DNA from: Verrucomicrobiales bacterium
Lineage (GTDB): Bacteria > Verrucomicrobiota > Verrucomicrobiia > Limisphaerales > UBA11320
Reading direction: 5' to 3'
DNA length: 64,000 nt
Assembly (NCBI GenBank): GCA_016793885.1
Contig: JAEUHE010000260.1
Location: 51,596 to 115,595, forward strand
Below are positions 34,403-43,702 of the stretch, piece after piece. The stretch's first letter is position 1, and every line of letters starts with the position of its first letter. Below the pieces are notes generated by a model. It worked only from the letters and a program-made list of their open reading frames with translations, was not told the DNA's origin and searched no databases. The position numbers and the translations under genes were made by a program.

Positions 34403-35362
34403 TCACGGAACCAGGATGATCTTTCCGCGAGCTCCGGATTGCATCACGGACTTCTGCGCGAGGGCTGCCTCGCTCAGAGGCAGTTCCTTTCCAATGATCG
34501 GCCGCAGCGTGCCCTTTTCAAGTCCCGAGAAGATCTCACGATGGACGGCTCGGAGTTCATCGTCCGGCACATTAAAGAGCAGCATGCCCCGGACATCGGC
34601 TTCACGGATCATAAGATCGCGAGCGTTGATCTCCACCTGGCCGCGATTCCCAATCACGATCACGCGGCCCCCGCGCGCGAGCAGGGGCAGGTCCTTGCCC
34701 AGGTTGATGTTCGCCAACATTTCCAGGATGAGATCGACTCCTCGGCCATGGGTCAGAGAATGGATTTGCTGGAGGTAGTCGGGGTCGGTGTGGTCCAGCA
34801 CATGATGGGCGCCCTGGTCCTGGACGAGCTGGCGACCGGCTGCTGTGCCGGCGGTGCCGATGATGGTGAGGCCGGCTGTTTTAGCGAACTGGATGGCAGC
34901 CAGTCCGACACCGCCGCTGGCCCCGTGAATAAGAACCGTTTCGCCTGCTTTGGCCTGAGCCCGATGGAAAAGGGCGCGGTGGGCGGTGCCATAGGGAATG
35001 GGAAGGGAAGCCCCTTCGGCGAACGAGGTCTTATCCGGCAGCGGATGCAGTCGGGAGGCTTTGGCAACGGTCCACTCTGCATATGTCCCGGTGAGGCTGC
35101 CGGCGACAATGACTCGCGCTCCAGGCTGCCAGGCGTCGGCCGCCTCGCCTGCCGCCTCGACCACTCCGGCCGCGTCGAGTCCGGGCGTGAACGGGAGGGA
35201 CACCGCGGGGTTCGCGCCCGCGACCCAATAGGTGTCCACCGGGTTGACCCCGATCGCTTTGATTTTCACCAGGACCTCGCCTGGGCCGGGAGTGGGTCGG
35301 GGTTGCTCTTCCAAACGTAGCACCTCCGGTCCGCCGAATTGATGCACTCGAATCGCTTGCAT
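34403..35362 (-). CDS. NADPH:quinone oxidoreductase, zinc-free MDR family
   Basis: 319 residues. Start MQAIRVHQFGGPEVLRLEEQPRPTPGPGEVLVKIKAIGVNPVDTYW is typical of zeta-crystallin/QOR, with the NADPH site VLIHGASGGVGLAAIQFAKTAG and the tail ...VMQSGARGKIILVP. Cysteine and histidine zinc ligands of true alcohol dehydrogenases are absent, so it is a quinone reductase-like MDR. Cytoplasmic, single gene, minus strand. Substrate not determined. Confidence 0.92.
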   Translation of the reverse strand: MQAIRVHQFGGPEVLRLEEQPRPTPGPGEVLVKIKAIGVNPVDTYWVAGANPAVSLPFTPGLDAAGVVEAAGEAADAWQPGARVIVAGSLTGTYAEWTVAKASRLHPLPDKTSFAEGASLPIPYGTAHRALFHRAQAKAGETVLIHGASGGVGLAAIQFAKTAGLTIIGTAGTAAGRQLVQDQGAHHVLDHTDPDYLQQIHSLTHGRGVDLILEMLANINLGKDLPLLARGGRVIVIGNRGQVEINARDLMIREADVRGMLLFNVPDDELRAVHREIFSGLEKGTLRPIIGKELPLSEAALAQKSVMQSGARGKIILVP

Positions 35363-35471
35363 AATAAGTTATGTGAGACTTGGTGCGAGTCAGTGGTCCG
35401 TCTTTCCGGCTGCCACGCACCCAGGGTGAGAGTTACCGGGAAACCGGTATCGTTGTGCCACCATCCACCAT

Positions 35472-37781
35472 CTATAACCCGGACATCCCTTGTTTGCGGG
35501 CCATCCAGGCGAAGGGACCCTCCGTCCGGATCAACTCCTGGAAGGTTCCATCCTGCACAATGCGTCCTTTCTCCAAGACGATGATGCGATCCAGGTTGGC
35601 CAGCGTGGAGAGCCGGTGGGCGACACAAATCACCGTTCGGTGCTCAGCCAGAACATCGATCGCGCGCTGGACCTCGGATTCCGCCTGGGAGTCCAAGGAG
35701 GCGGTGGCCTCGTCGAGAACCAGGATGGGCGCGTTGCGTACAAACGCCCGGGCAATGGCGAGTCGCTGGCGCTGGCCGCCCGACAGTGAAACGCCGCGTT
35801 CGCCCACCTGAGTCTCGTAACCATGGGGCAGCTGGAGAATGAACTCATGGGCGAAGGCGGCTTTGGCGGCCGCTTCAATTTCGTCCGGAGTTGCCCCCTG
35901 TTTGCCGTAGGCGATATTCTCCGCGACCGTCTGGTCGAAGAGGACAATCTCTTGGCTCACCAGGGCCATCTGGTCCCGCAGGCTGGCGGTCCGGAGGGTG
36001 CGCAGATCGATTCCATCGATCGTGACGCGCCCGCCGGTCGGATCGTAGAAGCGGAACAGCAAATTGAGCAGAGTGCTCTTTCCCGACCCGCTTTCTCCGG
36101 CCAGCCCGAGTTTTTGACCGCGGGGAATCTCGATGCTGAGCTCGTGGAGCACGGTAGCGTCCTTATAGGCGAACGAGACTGCTTCAAAGCGGATCTGCCT
36201 TTCGAACGGCGGGAGGATCTGCGGGTTGGCAGGCTCCCTGACGGTGGGTTGTTCATCCAGGATCTGCGCCATGCGTTCAATGCCCACGCGCGATTGCTGG
36301 AAGATCATGTGCACGCGAGTCAGGCTTTTCAGCGGAGTGTAAACCGACACCAACCCCAGGATGAACAGCATCATGTCATCCCAATTGCGTCCGCTCTTGA
36401 ACAGGAGCACGACCAGCAGACCGAGAATCAGAGCGGTAACCGTTTCAATGATCGGGTTGATCATTTCCTTGGCTTGCAGTCCCTTGACGCCGTGACGCAC
36501 CAGTTCGGTGGCATAGTTGCGGAACCGGGCGAGTTGCTGGGACTCGAGGCTGAACGCTTTCACCACTCGAATGCCCGCCAAGGCTTCGATGAGCAGGTTT
36601 GCTTGAGAGACTTTGGTTTGCACCCCCTTAGTCGCGGCCTTGCGCGCCTTCTTACCCAGGATGATCACCGGTGCCAGGCAGAAGGGGAGGAGCACGAGCA
36701 GGAACAGGGTCAGAGCCCAGTCCTTGACGAGCAGAAACCCAAAGATGGCCACGACGGTCACGGGTTGCTTGATGATGTCTCCGAGACCCTCATCGAGGCT
36801 GCGTTGCAAGGCGGCGGTGTCTACATGAATCCGCATGGTCAAGTCGCCAAGCTTGGATCGGTTGAAGAAATCCACCGAGAGAGACTGGAGTTTCGCCAGG
36901 ACATCCACTTGCAGGTCGTTTACGACGCGCTGGCTTACCCACCCGAGGCAGTAGCTGCTGAGGAACCCAAGATAGCCGCGCAATGCCATGAGGGCCGGGA
37001 AGAGCAGGAGGACCCCGAGCATCTGGTGGCCATCCATCGGTCGTCCCTTCAGGGGGATCCAGGGGTCCAACTCAAGATACACCTTAGTTCGCCACCGGTT
37101 CGCCCGATCGGTCCATTCGCTTAGAGACTTGAGCTTCGGTAGAGAGCTTTCCTTGGTCGACAAGGTGATCGAACGTTCATCGCCGCTTCCCGGATAACGG
37201 AGAATGAGCTTGGGGGCTCCGCGTCCGGGCTTTGCCCGAAGCGAGACGTCGTAGCGATGCCCGGCCGCCAACAGGTGGCCGGCGGGCAGAGCGAGCTCGA
37301 CAGTACTGGACGGAGCGCTGGAGGAGCCGGTGCATAGGATACGGAGGACCTTATTTCCCAGTTGATCCGGATCCTCGATCACGCTGGCTTGGTGACTGCC
37401 GGTCGCTCGAGTGAGATTCGTGGTTTCGTTGAAGGTGATCTCTGATATCGCTCGAGGGTTCCCCGGAGGATTCGCGGCGCTGTCTGTCCATCGCAGGTCG
37501 TCGATCCAAATTTCTCCTACCTCCGACAAACTGATGACAAGGTTGCTGACAACCGTTGAAGGCGTGGAGTTGGCTCCGTCCGGTGCCGGGAGAGTATAGG
37601 TTTGCCAAGGGTTTTTATCCTTGGGTCCCGACAGCCTCTGCATCACGAAATCAGCGGATCCCAGGATGACGGCATTGCTGATCCCAAAGAGAATGCCCAC
37701 CAAGATCCCGGCGATGAGCCGGGAGGAGTAGCGACGGAGATAGGGCCATCCGAAGCGGATGATGTTGCCTAGATTACTCAT
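35472..37781 (-). CDS. ABC exporter (MsbA-like) with inserted extracytoplasmic domain
   Basis: 769 residues; the family is normally about 580. TM1 is residues 22-44; then about 180 extra residues (roughly 55-245) lie before TM2 (253-275). The insert has NLVISLSEVGEIWIDDLRW, SASSTVELALPAG and APKLILRYPGSGDE and looks beta-rich, like a jelly-roll carbohydrate-binding domain. Downstream the half-transporter is ordinary: RVVNDLQVDVLAKLQSLSVDFFNRSKLGDLTMRI, Walker A GESGSGKST near residue 560, signature LSGGQRQRLAIARA, Walker B ILVLDEATASLD. Predicted homodimeric flippase, with the insert in the periplasm. 21 bases downstream of the SGNH hydrolase gene. Confidence 0.87.
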   Translation of the reverse strand: MSNLGNIIRFGWPYLRRYSSRLIAGILVGILFGISNAVILGSADFVMQRLSGPKDKNPWQTYTLPAPDGANSTPSTVVSNLVISLSEVGEIWIDDLRWTDSAANPPGNPRAISEITFNETTNLTRATGSHQASVIEDPDQLGNKVLRILCTGSSSAPSSTVELALPAGHLLAAGHRYDVSLRAKPGRGAPKLILRYPGSGDERSITLSTKESSLPKLKSLSEWTDRANRWRTKVYLELDPWIPLKGRPMDGHQMLGVLLLFPALMALRGYLGFLSSYCLGWVSQRVVNDLQVDVLAKLQSLSVDFFNRSKLGDLTMRIHVDTAALQRSLDEGLGDIIKQPVTVVAIFGFLLVKDWALTLFLLVLLPFCLAPVIILGKKARKAATKGVQTKVSQANLLIEALAGIRVVKAFSLESQQLARFRNYATELVRHGVKGLQAKEMINPIIETVTALILGLLVVLLFKSGRNWDDMMLFILGLVSVYTPLKSLTRVHMIFQQSRVGIERMAQILDEQPTVREPANPQILPPFERQIRFEAVSFAYKDATVLHELSIEIPRGQKLGLAGESGSGKSTLLNLLFRFYDPTGGRVTIDGIDLRTLRTASLRDQMALVSQEIVLFDQTVAENIAYGKQGATPDEIEAAAKAAFAHEFILQLPHGYETQVGERGVSLSGGQRQRLAIARAFVRNAPILVLDEATASLDSQAESEVQRAIDVLAEHRTVICVAHRLSTLANLDRIIVLEKGRIVQDGTFQELIRTEGPFAWMARKQGMSGL

Positions 37782-37802
37782 CAGATGGCCCCGGACGGAG
37801 GC

Positions 37803-38600
37803 CTAGCCCCGCTTGCTCAACACCACGTTCAGCCAGGTGTGCGCCATGAGTGCGCTGCCGGCGGCTGTCGGGTGAACCCCATCCTTGGCCCAGTATTCGG
37901 CGGGGGCATACTTGACGGCGCGATCGAACATCAGCTGAAAGGCGACAAAGCGGGCGCGATACTCCTCGGCCAGGGTCCGCGAGACCTTGCGGTATTTGTC
38001 GAACTCGGGGAACCAACGGTCGTTTACCGCGCCGCAGCGGAGGACGAACGGCTCGCAAATGGCCAGGCTGACCCCCGGAAGCTCGGTCAAGGTGCGCTCG
38101 ATCAGGGCACGATAATCCTTTTCATAGGTCTCGATCGTGCCTTTGTATCCACCATTGAGCGTGTGCCAAAAATCGTTCACGCCGATCAGAATGCTAACGA
38201 TGTTGGGCTGGAGTTTCACGCAATCGTCCGCCCACCGGTCGGCCAATTGGAATACTTTGTTTCCGCTGATACCTCGGTTGTAGACCTTCAGGTTGTAATC
38301 CGGATGGTCGAGCAGCAGGCCGACGGCCGCCATGCCAGCATAACCACTGCCCAGCCCTGCCTGGTCATTGGCCACGGCAGCTTTCTCACGGCTGCGTCCG
38401 GCGTCCGTAATGGAGTCGCCTTGGAACAAGACGGTATGCTGCTTGGAGATGCGAAGTTTAGCGGATTGTGGCTTTTCAGGCTTTTCGGCCGCGATCGCTC
38501 CCGTGGCGGCCAGTAGGCCCGCCGAGCCGAGCGCCAGGCCTGAAGCGGAGAGAAAGTCGCGTCGCGTCCATGGTGCAGAGTCACCGGAATGTGCATTCAT
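37803..38600 (-). CDS. Exported SGNH/GDSL hydrolase
   Basis: 265 residues with a Tat-like signal TRRDFLSASGLALGSAGLLAATGA. The serine block is VLFQGDSITDAGRS (Ser about residue 63), the glycine block YNRGISGNKV, the asparagine block ILIGVNDFWH, and the Asp/His block WAKDGVHPTAAGSALMA. Probably an extracytoplasmic carbohydrate esterase or lipase; the substrate is unknown. First gene of the unit with the ABC exporter; a role in trimming the exported glycolipid or glycan is plausible but inferred. Confidence 0.88.
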   Translation of the reverse strand: MNAHSGDSAPWTRRDFLSASGLALGSAGLLAATGAIAAEKPEKPQSAKLRISKQHTVLFQGDSITDAGRSREKAAVANDQAGLGSGYAGMAAVGLLLDHPDYNLKVYNRGISGNKVFQLADRWADDCVKLQPNIVSILIGVNDFWHTLNGGYKGTIETYEKDYRALIERTLTELPGVSLAICEPFVLRCGAVNDRWFPEFDKYRKVSRTLAEEYRARFVAFQLMFDRAVKYAPAEYWAKDGVHPTAAGSALMAHTWLNVVLSKRG

Positions 38601-38977
38601 GGGTTTTCTTGTAAAGCATCGGGCTGCAACAGGAAAGTACTGGTTTTTGGGGGCAGATTTGGCGGGTGTGACGAGAATTGCGTGAGGATAGCCGGGATCC
38701 CCCTCCGGGGGTGCCGAAAAGCGGTAGAGGTCTACCGCAGTCCAGATACGCCCTGTGCATCGCGAAGCGTCTTGGAGTGCGGTAGACCTCTACCGCTTTT
38801 CGGCACCCGATGGAATCGGGAATCTCCGTTGGTTCGGAAATACCTTCATCCGGCTTTAATCCGGCCCAGATTTGGCTTCCGAAGCGCCTCAGGCTAGGCG
38901 AGGGTGCTCTGGCTTCTTCTGGAAGAGGTGAGGGCCATCCCTAACCCACCGGTCGGAAGCAGGAAGCTTGTGTCCGA
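38601..38977. repeat. Intergenic palindromic repeat element, copy 2
   Basis: A 377-base spacer. Bases about 38693-38826 are a second copy of the element at 3261-3400. The two 28-nt arms are near complements at 38717-38744 and 38773-38800, and the pairing extends outward through GTGCCG/CGGCAC. Compared with copy 1, one stem base pair changed on both sides (GGGCT/AGCCC to GGTCT/AGACC), i.e. a compensatory change. No protein is encoded here. Confidence 0.8.
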
Positions 38978-40228
38978 ATGAAAATTGCCGATCCATGGAA
39001 GGGTATGAGACAACTGGGCGCGAAGGCGATGGGCGGATGGGTTGCAGGCTTGCTTCTCTGGAGCATGGTTCCCGTCCAAGCCCAGATTGATCCCGAGAAT
39101 CGCCGCCTGCTCCAGATGGGCTACAACCAGCCTTTGGAGGGCCGGGGCCCCATGGCGGCCTATGCTTACTATTACTACAACCGTCCCCACTTCTATCAGT
39201 CCAACACCACCCTCCGATTGGCCGTCGCCCCAACGTATCTGGATTCTCAAGTCGGGTTCGTGGATGCCCTGGGCGCCGGCACGGATGTGGGCTTAGGCAT
39301 CGCGGGGGGAGGATTTGCCGACAGCTACTCGGAGGTTCGCCTGGGCCAGCTGCGACGCGATGAGTCCTTTGTGGGGCATGGCGGAGAAGTGAACGGAGCG
39401 ATTTACCACCGTCTGAATCCGAATCACCAGATCCCGCTCAGTCTGATCGCGCGGGGGGCGATTCGCTTTTCGGCGTATGAGGCAGATAGTGATACCTCGC
39501 CGAGCTTTGAAGTGCCTGAGGATCGAGGCACCTTCTTGATCCGCACCGGAGTTCGCTGGGGGGGAAGGGAGCCATTGATGCTGCCATCCATGGCGATGGA
39601 GCTGTCGGCCTGGTATGAGGGACAGTTTCGAACCAGCCCCGGAGAATATGGGTTCAACGGGGATCGCGCCGTGGAGTCGACCGCGCATCTCGCTTGGGCG
39701 CGCGGGTTGTTGGCCTACACGTTTCCTGAGTGGCATCACTACTTGTCGGTGAGCATGACCCTCGGCACCAGCTTGCACGCTGATCGGCTGAGCGCCTACC
39801 GGATCGGCGGCAGCCTGCCGTTGATCGCCGAGTTTCCCCTAAGCCTGCCCGGTTACTATTTTCAGGAACTCACAGCGCGACGCTTTGCACTGTTCAGCGG
39901 GATCTATTCCATCCCGGTGGATCCCGATGGACACTGGGAAATCATGGGCTATGCGGCGACCGCGTTGGTGGGGCATCTCCGCGGCCTGGATCAGCCAGGC
40001 GATTGGCATAGCGGGGTTGGCGGAGCCTTGGTGTTCCGCCCTGGATCCAAGGCGCTCCATATTATGCTTGGCTACGGGTATGGCATCGAAGCTCGTCGTG
40101 GTGACGACAAGGGGGCTCACAACGTGGGGTTTTTATTGCAGTATGATTTCGAGCAAGGCGGGCCGCTCCTGCCTCATAGCATCAACCCCATGAAATGGCG
40201 GGGCATCGATCGGATGCTCGGTCGCTAG
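38978..40228 (+). CDS. Predicted outer-membrane beta-barrel protein of unknown function
   Basis: 416 residues. A basic N terminus and hydrophobic stretch (MGGWVAGLLLWSMVPVQAQ) give a signal peptide cut near residue 36. The mature chain alternates polar and aromatic residues over many strands (AYAYYYYNRPHFYQSNTTLRLAVAPTYLDSQ, LMLPSMAMELSAWYEGQFR, KALHIMLGYGYGIEARR), and lacks cysteines and enzyme motifs, as in a porin-like barrel. Family not recognised. An ATG at 38978 opens the frame; the ATG at 39008 is also possible. A 45-base palindrome (40225-40269) spans its stop codon. Confidence 0.7.
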   Translation: MKIADPWKGMRQLGAKAMGGWVAGLLLWSMVPVQAQIDPENRRLLQMGYNQPLEGRGPMAAYAYYYYNRPHFYQSNTTLRLAVAPTYLDSQVGFVDALGAGTDVGLGIAGGGFADSYSEVRLGQLRRDESFVGHGGEVNGAIYHRLNPNHQIPLSLIARGAIRFSAYEADSDTSPSFEVPEDRGTFLIRTGVRWGGREPLMLPSMAMELSAWYEGQFRTSPGEYGFNGDRAVESTAHLAWARGLLAYTFPEWHHYLSVSMTLGTSLHADRLSAYRIGGSLPLIAEFPLSLPGYYFQELTARRFALFSGIYSIPVDPDGHWEIMGYAATALVGHLRGLDQPGDWHSGVGGALVFRPGSKALHIMLGYGYGIEARRGDDKGAHNVGFLLQYDFEQGGPLLPHSINPMKWRGIDRMLGR

Positions 40229-40269
40229 CAGCCCACACCCCGACTCGGAGTCGGGGTGTGGGCTGCTAG
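40225..40269. repeat. 45-base palindrome spanning the stop codon
   Basis: Arms of 22 bases (CTAGCAGCCCACACCCCGACTC and its exact complement) flank a single central base, 40225-40269. It includes the TAG stop of the barrel gene. It could fold as a very long hairpin in RNA and act as terminator or mRNA stabiliser, but no T-tract follows. Part of the core, ACTCGGAGTCGGGGTG, recurs at 61647-61662. Confidence 0.85.
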
Positions 40270-40340
40270 ATAGCACTGCGTGCGGGGATGGGGAGGGTAG
40301 CTGTTGCCCACGGAGGACACGGACCACACGGACCCGAGTT

Positions 40341-41237
40341 TTAGTCTCGCGTTCGTTTGAAGAATCGGGTGTTCCAGAGTGACTGGGTGCGGTAAAAATG
40401 GAGGCCCGTTCGAATGGCTTTCAGGGCACCGAAGGCGCGCGGGAAACTTTCCTGAAATTCTTGAACCAGCCCGCTGAATCGGCTGGGAGAGGTGGGGGCC
40501 GCCGGAGCAGGTGCGCCATTCTCCGTCCCGCTCCATTCTTCCACGTAGTCGCTCTGCTGCGGAGCTTGGGCAAAGATGGGAACGATCTCCGACCGACGCG
40601 CGTGCAGCAGCATCTGCGTCGGCATGAAGCTGATCAACTCGACCCGGGAATGAATCACGGCGGGATCGGCGACTTCATACCAAGAGCCGTAAGGCCCCGA
40701 CCCGTGCAGGATCATGCGTTCGACACGATATCCATTGACAGGGGCGAAGACGCGATAGAAAAGCTCTGGGCTGAATTGGTAGAACCCATGACCCATGCAG
40801 TTGTTGGCTGCGGTGTGAATGAAAAGGGATCCGCCTTGGCGGATAATCTCCATGCAGTTTCGGATCGCGACCGGGAAGTTAAAGACATGCTCGATGGAAC
40901 CGCCGTCAAAAACCACATCGAACTGTTCCCGATACCGCTCGGCAATCGGTTGGTTCATGTCGTGAACGATGGAGGCGGACTGATACGCCGAAGCATCGAG
41001 GGACACGATCTCGGTGGCTCCGAGCGCTCGGAAGATGGGTTCCGCGAACCAAGGGGCGGGCTCGCGACCGAGGGCCAGGAGTTCGGCATCGGGCAGGCCT
41101 TCCGCGTGCAGCAGTTCCGCCGCTCGAGCTGGCAGGACTGCCAGCTCGATGCGGCCAAACGTCAGGACGCGATCGAACCGCACGCCGCGGCGTTTGGCAG
41201 AGAGCAGGAGCTTAAGGGCATGGATGTCGAGACCCAT
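40341..41237 (-). CDS. Class I SAM-dependent methyltransferase-like protein
   Basis: 298 residues. The fold is recognisable from RFDRVLTFGRIELAVLPARAAELL, FDVVFDGGSIEHVFNFPVAIRNCMEIIRQGGSLFIHTAANN, where GGSIEHVFN stands where motif post-I/IV of class I enzymes lies, but the glycine-rich motif I is weak. The C-terminal 70 residues are helical with a proline/alanine linker. Similar proteins occur in polysaccharide clusters, which would fit a glycan-modifying role, though nothing adjacent shows it. Start 41237 gives the sequence after a non-conserved 14-residue extension. Confidence 0.6.
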   Translation of the reverse strand: MGLDIHALKLLLSAKRRGVRFDRVLTFGRIELAVLPARAAELLHAEGLPDAELLALGREPAPWFAEPIFRALGATEIVSLDASAYQSASIVHDMNQPIAERYREQFDVVFDGGSIEHVFNFPVAIRNCMEIIRQGGSLFIHTAANNCMGHGFYQFSPELFYRVFAPVNGYRVERMILHGSGPYGSWYEVADPAVIHSRVELISFMPTQMLLHARRSEIVPIFAQAPQQSDYVEEWSGTENGAPAPAAPTSPSRFSGLVQEFQESFPRAFGALKAIRTGLHFYRTQSLWNTRFFKRTRD

Positions 41238-41460
41238 GGCGTGAGTCTGAGGACTCGAGCGCACGTCAGGCAATCTCAAAGGTGTGTGTGACGGATGGTG
41301 GGATGTTGAACCGCGATGGACGCAAAGGACGCGATGTCTGAGGGGGAAAGATCAGGTCCGTTTTCCTCTTTCCTCCTTCTTCCCTCTCAGATTCGCGGTT
41401 GCCCAACGGGAAGTTTTGTTCTTAATGTCTTCGCACTGACCCCAAAATACATCCAGACAC

Positions 41461-42189
41461 ATGTCTCCATTCACGGCTGAACTTATTGGAACGATGCTGC
41501 TCATTACGCTGGGCAATGGCGTCGTGGCGAACGTGCTGCTCAACAAATCGAAAGGCTATAACTCGGGGTGGATCGTGATCACTGCGGGTTGGGCCTTCGC
41601 GGTGACGGTGGGTGTTTATGTGTCCAACGCTGCGAGTGGTGGTCATCTCAATCCTGCCTTTACTCTGGCCCTGGCCATCACTGGCAAGTTTCCTTGGGCC
41701 AATGTAGGTTCCTATCTTCTGGCGCAGCTTCTGGGAGCCATGCTGGGTTCGCTGCTTGTCTGGCTCGCCTACCTTCCCCATTGGAAAGAAACCCCGGATG
41801 CCGGCGCCAAGCTCGCGATCTTCTGCACCGCCCCGGCCATCCGCCATCCGCTGTCGAATCTCGTCACCGAGTTCATCGGCACCTTCGTGCTCGTCCTGGG
41901 GGCGATGTCCATGACCTCGCCGCAGAATCTTCTTCCCGACTCCGGCTTCGCCAAAGGCTTCGGCCCGTGCTTGGTGGGTATTCTCGTTTGGGCACTCGGC
42001 GTCTCCCTGGGCGGACCCACGGGATATGCGATCAATCCGGTTCGCGACTTCGGCCCCCGACTGGCCCACGCCCTCCTCCCGATCGCAGGGAAGGGAGGCT
42101 CCGACTGGGGCTATGCCTGGATTCCGGTGCTGGGACCCATTTTGGGTGGGACGGCCGGAGCCTTCTGCTATCAACTGATCAACTCCTGA
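41461..42189 (+). CDS. glpF: Glycerol uptake facilitator (aquaglyceroporin)
   Basis: 242 residues, six-TM MIP channel. The first NPA is [17 protein letters not shown]; the second is the variant [19 protein letters not shown] (NPV in place of NPA) followed by the Asp that marks glycerol-conducting GlpF rather than water-only channels. Inner membrane. First gene of glpF-glpK-glpD, 13 bases before glpK, so co-transcribed with them. Confidence 0.93.
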   Translation: MSPFTAELIGTMLLITLGNGVVANVLLNKSKGYNSGWIVITAGWAFAVTVGVYVSNAASGGHLNPAFTLALAITGKFPWANVGSYLLAQLLGAMLGSLLVWLAYLPHWKETPDAGAKLAIFCTAPAIRHPLSNLVTEFIGTFVLVLGAMSMTSPQNLLPDSGFAKGFGPCLVGILVWALGVSLGGPTGYAINPVRDFGPRLAHALLPIAGKGGSDWGYAWIPVLGPILGGTAGAFCYQLINS

Positions 42190-42202
42190 TTATCAACCAA
42201 CC

Positions 42203-43699
42203 ATGAAACAATACATCCTTGCCCTCGACCAGGGAACGACGAGCTCGCGAGCCATCTTGTTTGATCATCGCGGTTCGGTGGTGGCGATGGCTCAGAAGGA
42301 ATTTCGTCAGATCTATCCTCGTCCAGGATGGGTGGAACACGACGCGAACGAGATTTGGGCGACCCAGTCCGGCGTGGCGGCCGAGGTGCTCGCCCGGGCC
42401 CGCATCAAGTCCTCCCGAGTGGCGGCTATCGGAATCACCAATCAGCGCGAGACAACCGTGGTGTGGGATCGCGAGACCGGGGAGCCGGTAGGCCACGCCA
42501 TCGTGTGGCAAGACCGCCGGACGGCGGGAATGTGTGATCGTCTCAAACGGCGAGGACTCGCCCCGCTCATTCGCAAAAAGACCGGGCTGGTTATCGATGC
42601 GTATTTCTCCGCCACGAAGCTGCAGTGGATTCTGCAGAACGTGCCGGGTGCCAAGCGCCGAGCCAAGGCGGGTACCTTAGCTTTTGGCACCGTCGACTCT
42701 TGGCTGATCTGGAAGCTCACCGGAGGCAAGCAGCATGTCACTGATCCCAGCAATGCCTCGCGCACCATGCTGTTCAACATCAAGACGGGTCGATGGGACG
42801 ACGAATTGCTGGACCTTTTCGAGATTCCTCGCTCGGTACTGCCGGAGGTGTGCAGCTCAAGCGAGGTCTACGGAGAGGCGGAGATCTTCCCCACTCCAGT
42901 CCCCATCGCGGGCATTGCGGGAGATCAGCAGGCCGCTTTGTTCGGTCAGGTGTGCACGCGTCCGGGAATGATCAAGAACACCTACGGCACGGGCTGCTTT
43001 ATGCTCATGCATACCGGGGCCAAACCCATTCCTTCGAAGAACAATCTGCTGACCACCGTCGCGTGGAAGATTGGCAACCACACGGAGTATGCTCTCGAGG
43101 GAAGCGTGTTCATTGCTGGTGCCGTGGTCCAATGGCTGCGGGACGGGCTGGGGATCATCCGGTCCTCGAAGGAGGTTGAGGAGTTGGCCAAGCGGGTGAA
43201 GGACACCGATGGTGTCTATTTGGTTCCCGCGTTCGCTGGGTTGGGAGCCCCGCACTGGGACCCGTATGCGCGCGGCGTGCTGGTGGGACTGACCCGAGGT
43301 ACCCAGTCGGCGCACATCGCCCGGGCGGCGCTCGAGGGCATCGCTTTTCAGGTTCGAGACATCTTGCACGCAATGGAATCAGACTCGGGCATTCGGCTGA
43401 AGGAACTTCGAGTGGACGGAGGGGCGAGCGCCAACAACTTGCTGATGCAATTCCAATCAGATCTCTTGAATGTCCCGGTGGCTCGACCTCGCGTCGCGGA
43501 AACGACCGCTTTGGGCGCGGCCTACCTGGCCGGATTGGCGGTGGGATACTGGAAGAGTCGGGAACAGCTCTCGGCGCAATGGCAGATGGACCGGCGGTTC
43601 ACTCCGGGTATGAAGGCGGCCGAGCGATCGCGTCGGCTGGCTGGGTGGAATAAAGCGCTGCAGCGGGCGAAGGAATGGGAAACTCCGGAGGCCTCCTAG
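42203..43699 (+). CDS. glpK: Glycerol kinase
   Basis: 498 residues of FGGY kinase. Substrate and ATP sites are visible in [78 protein letters not shown] and [21 protein letters not shown]...[13 protein letters not shown]. It phosphorylates glycerol to sn-glycerol 3-phosphate after entry through GlpF. Length and sequence are fully typical. Three bases before glpD. Confidence 0.97.
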   Translation: MKQYILALDQGTTSSRAILFDHRGSVVAMAQKEFRQIYPRPGWVEHDANEIWATQSGVAAEVLARARIKSSRVAAIGITNQRETTVVWDRETGEPVGHAIVWQDRRTAGMCDRLKRRGLAPLIRKKTGLVIDAYFSATKLQWILQNVPGAKRRAKAGTLAFGTVDSWLIWKLTGGKQHVTDPSNASRTMLFNIKTGRWDDELLDLFEIPRSVLPEVCSSSEVYGEAEIFPTPVPIAGIAGDQQAALFGQVCTRPGMIKNTYGTGCFMLMHTGAKPIPSKNNLLTTVAWKIGNHTEYALEGSVFIAGAVVQWLRDGLGIIRSSKEVEELAKRVKDTDGVYLVPAFAGLGAPHWDPYARGVLVGLTRGTQSAHIARAALEGIAFQVRDILHAMESDSGIRLKELRVDGGASANNLLMQFQSDLLNVPVARPRVAETTALGAAYLAGLAVGYWKSREQLSAQWQMDRRFTPGMKAAERSRRLAGWNKALQRAKEWETPEAS

Positions 43700-43702
43700 C
43701 CC

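Noticed and set aside
34133..35320. A 395-residue plus-strand ORF opposite the quinone reductase
   Set aside because: Antisense to a well-matched MDR enzyme and lacking any domain.
35823..37124. A 433-residue plus-strand ORF opposite the ABC exporter
   Set aside because: Composition of Gln, His and Leu is that of a shadow frame in GC-rich DNA; the minus strand encodes a full ABC transporter.
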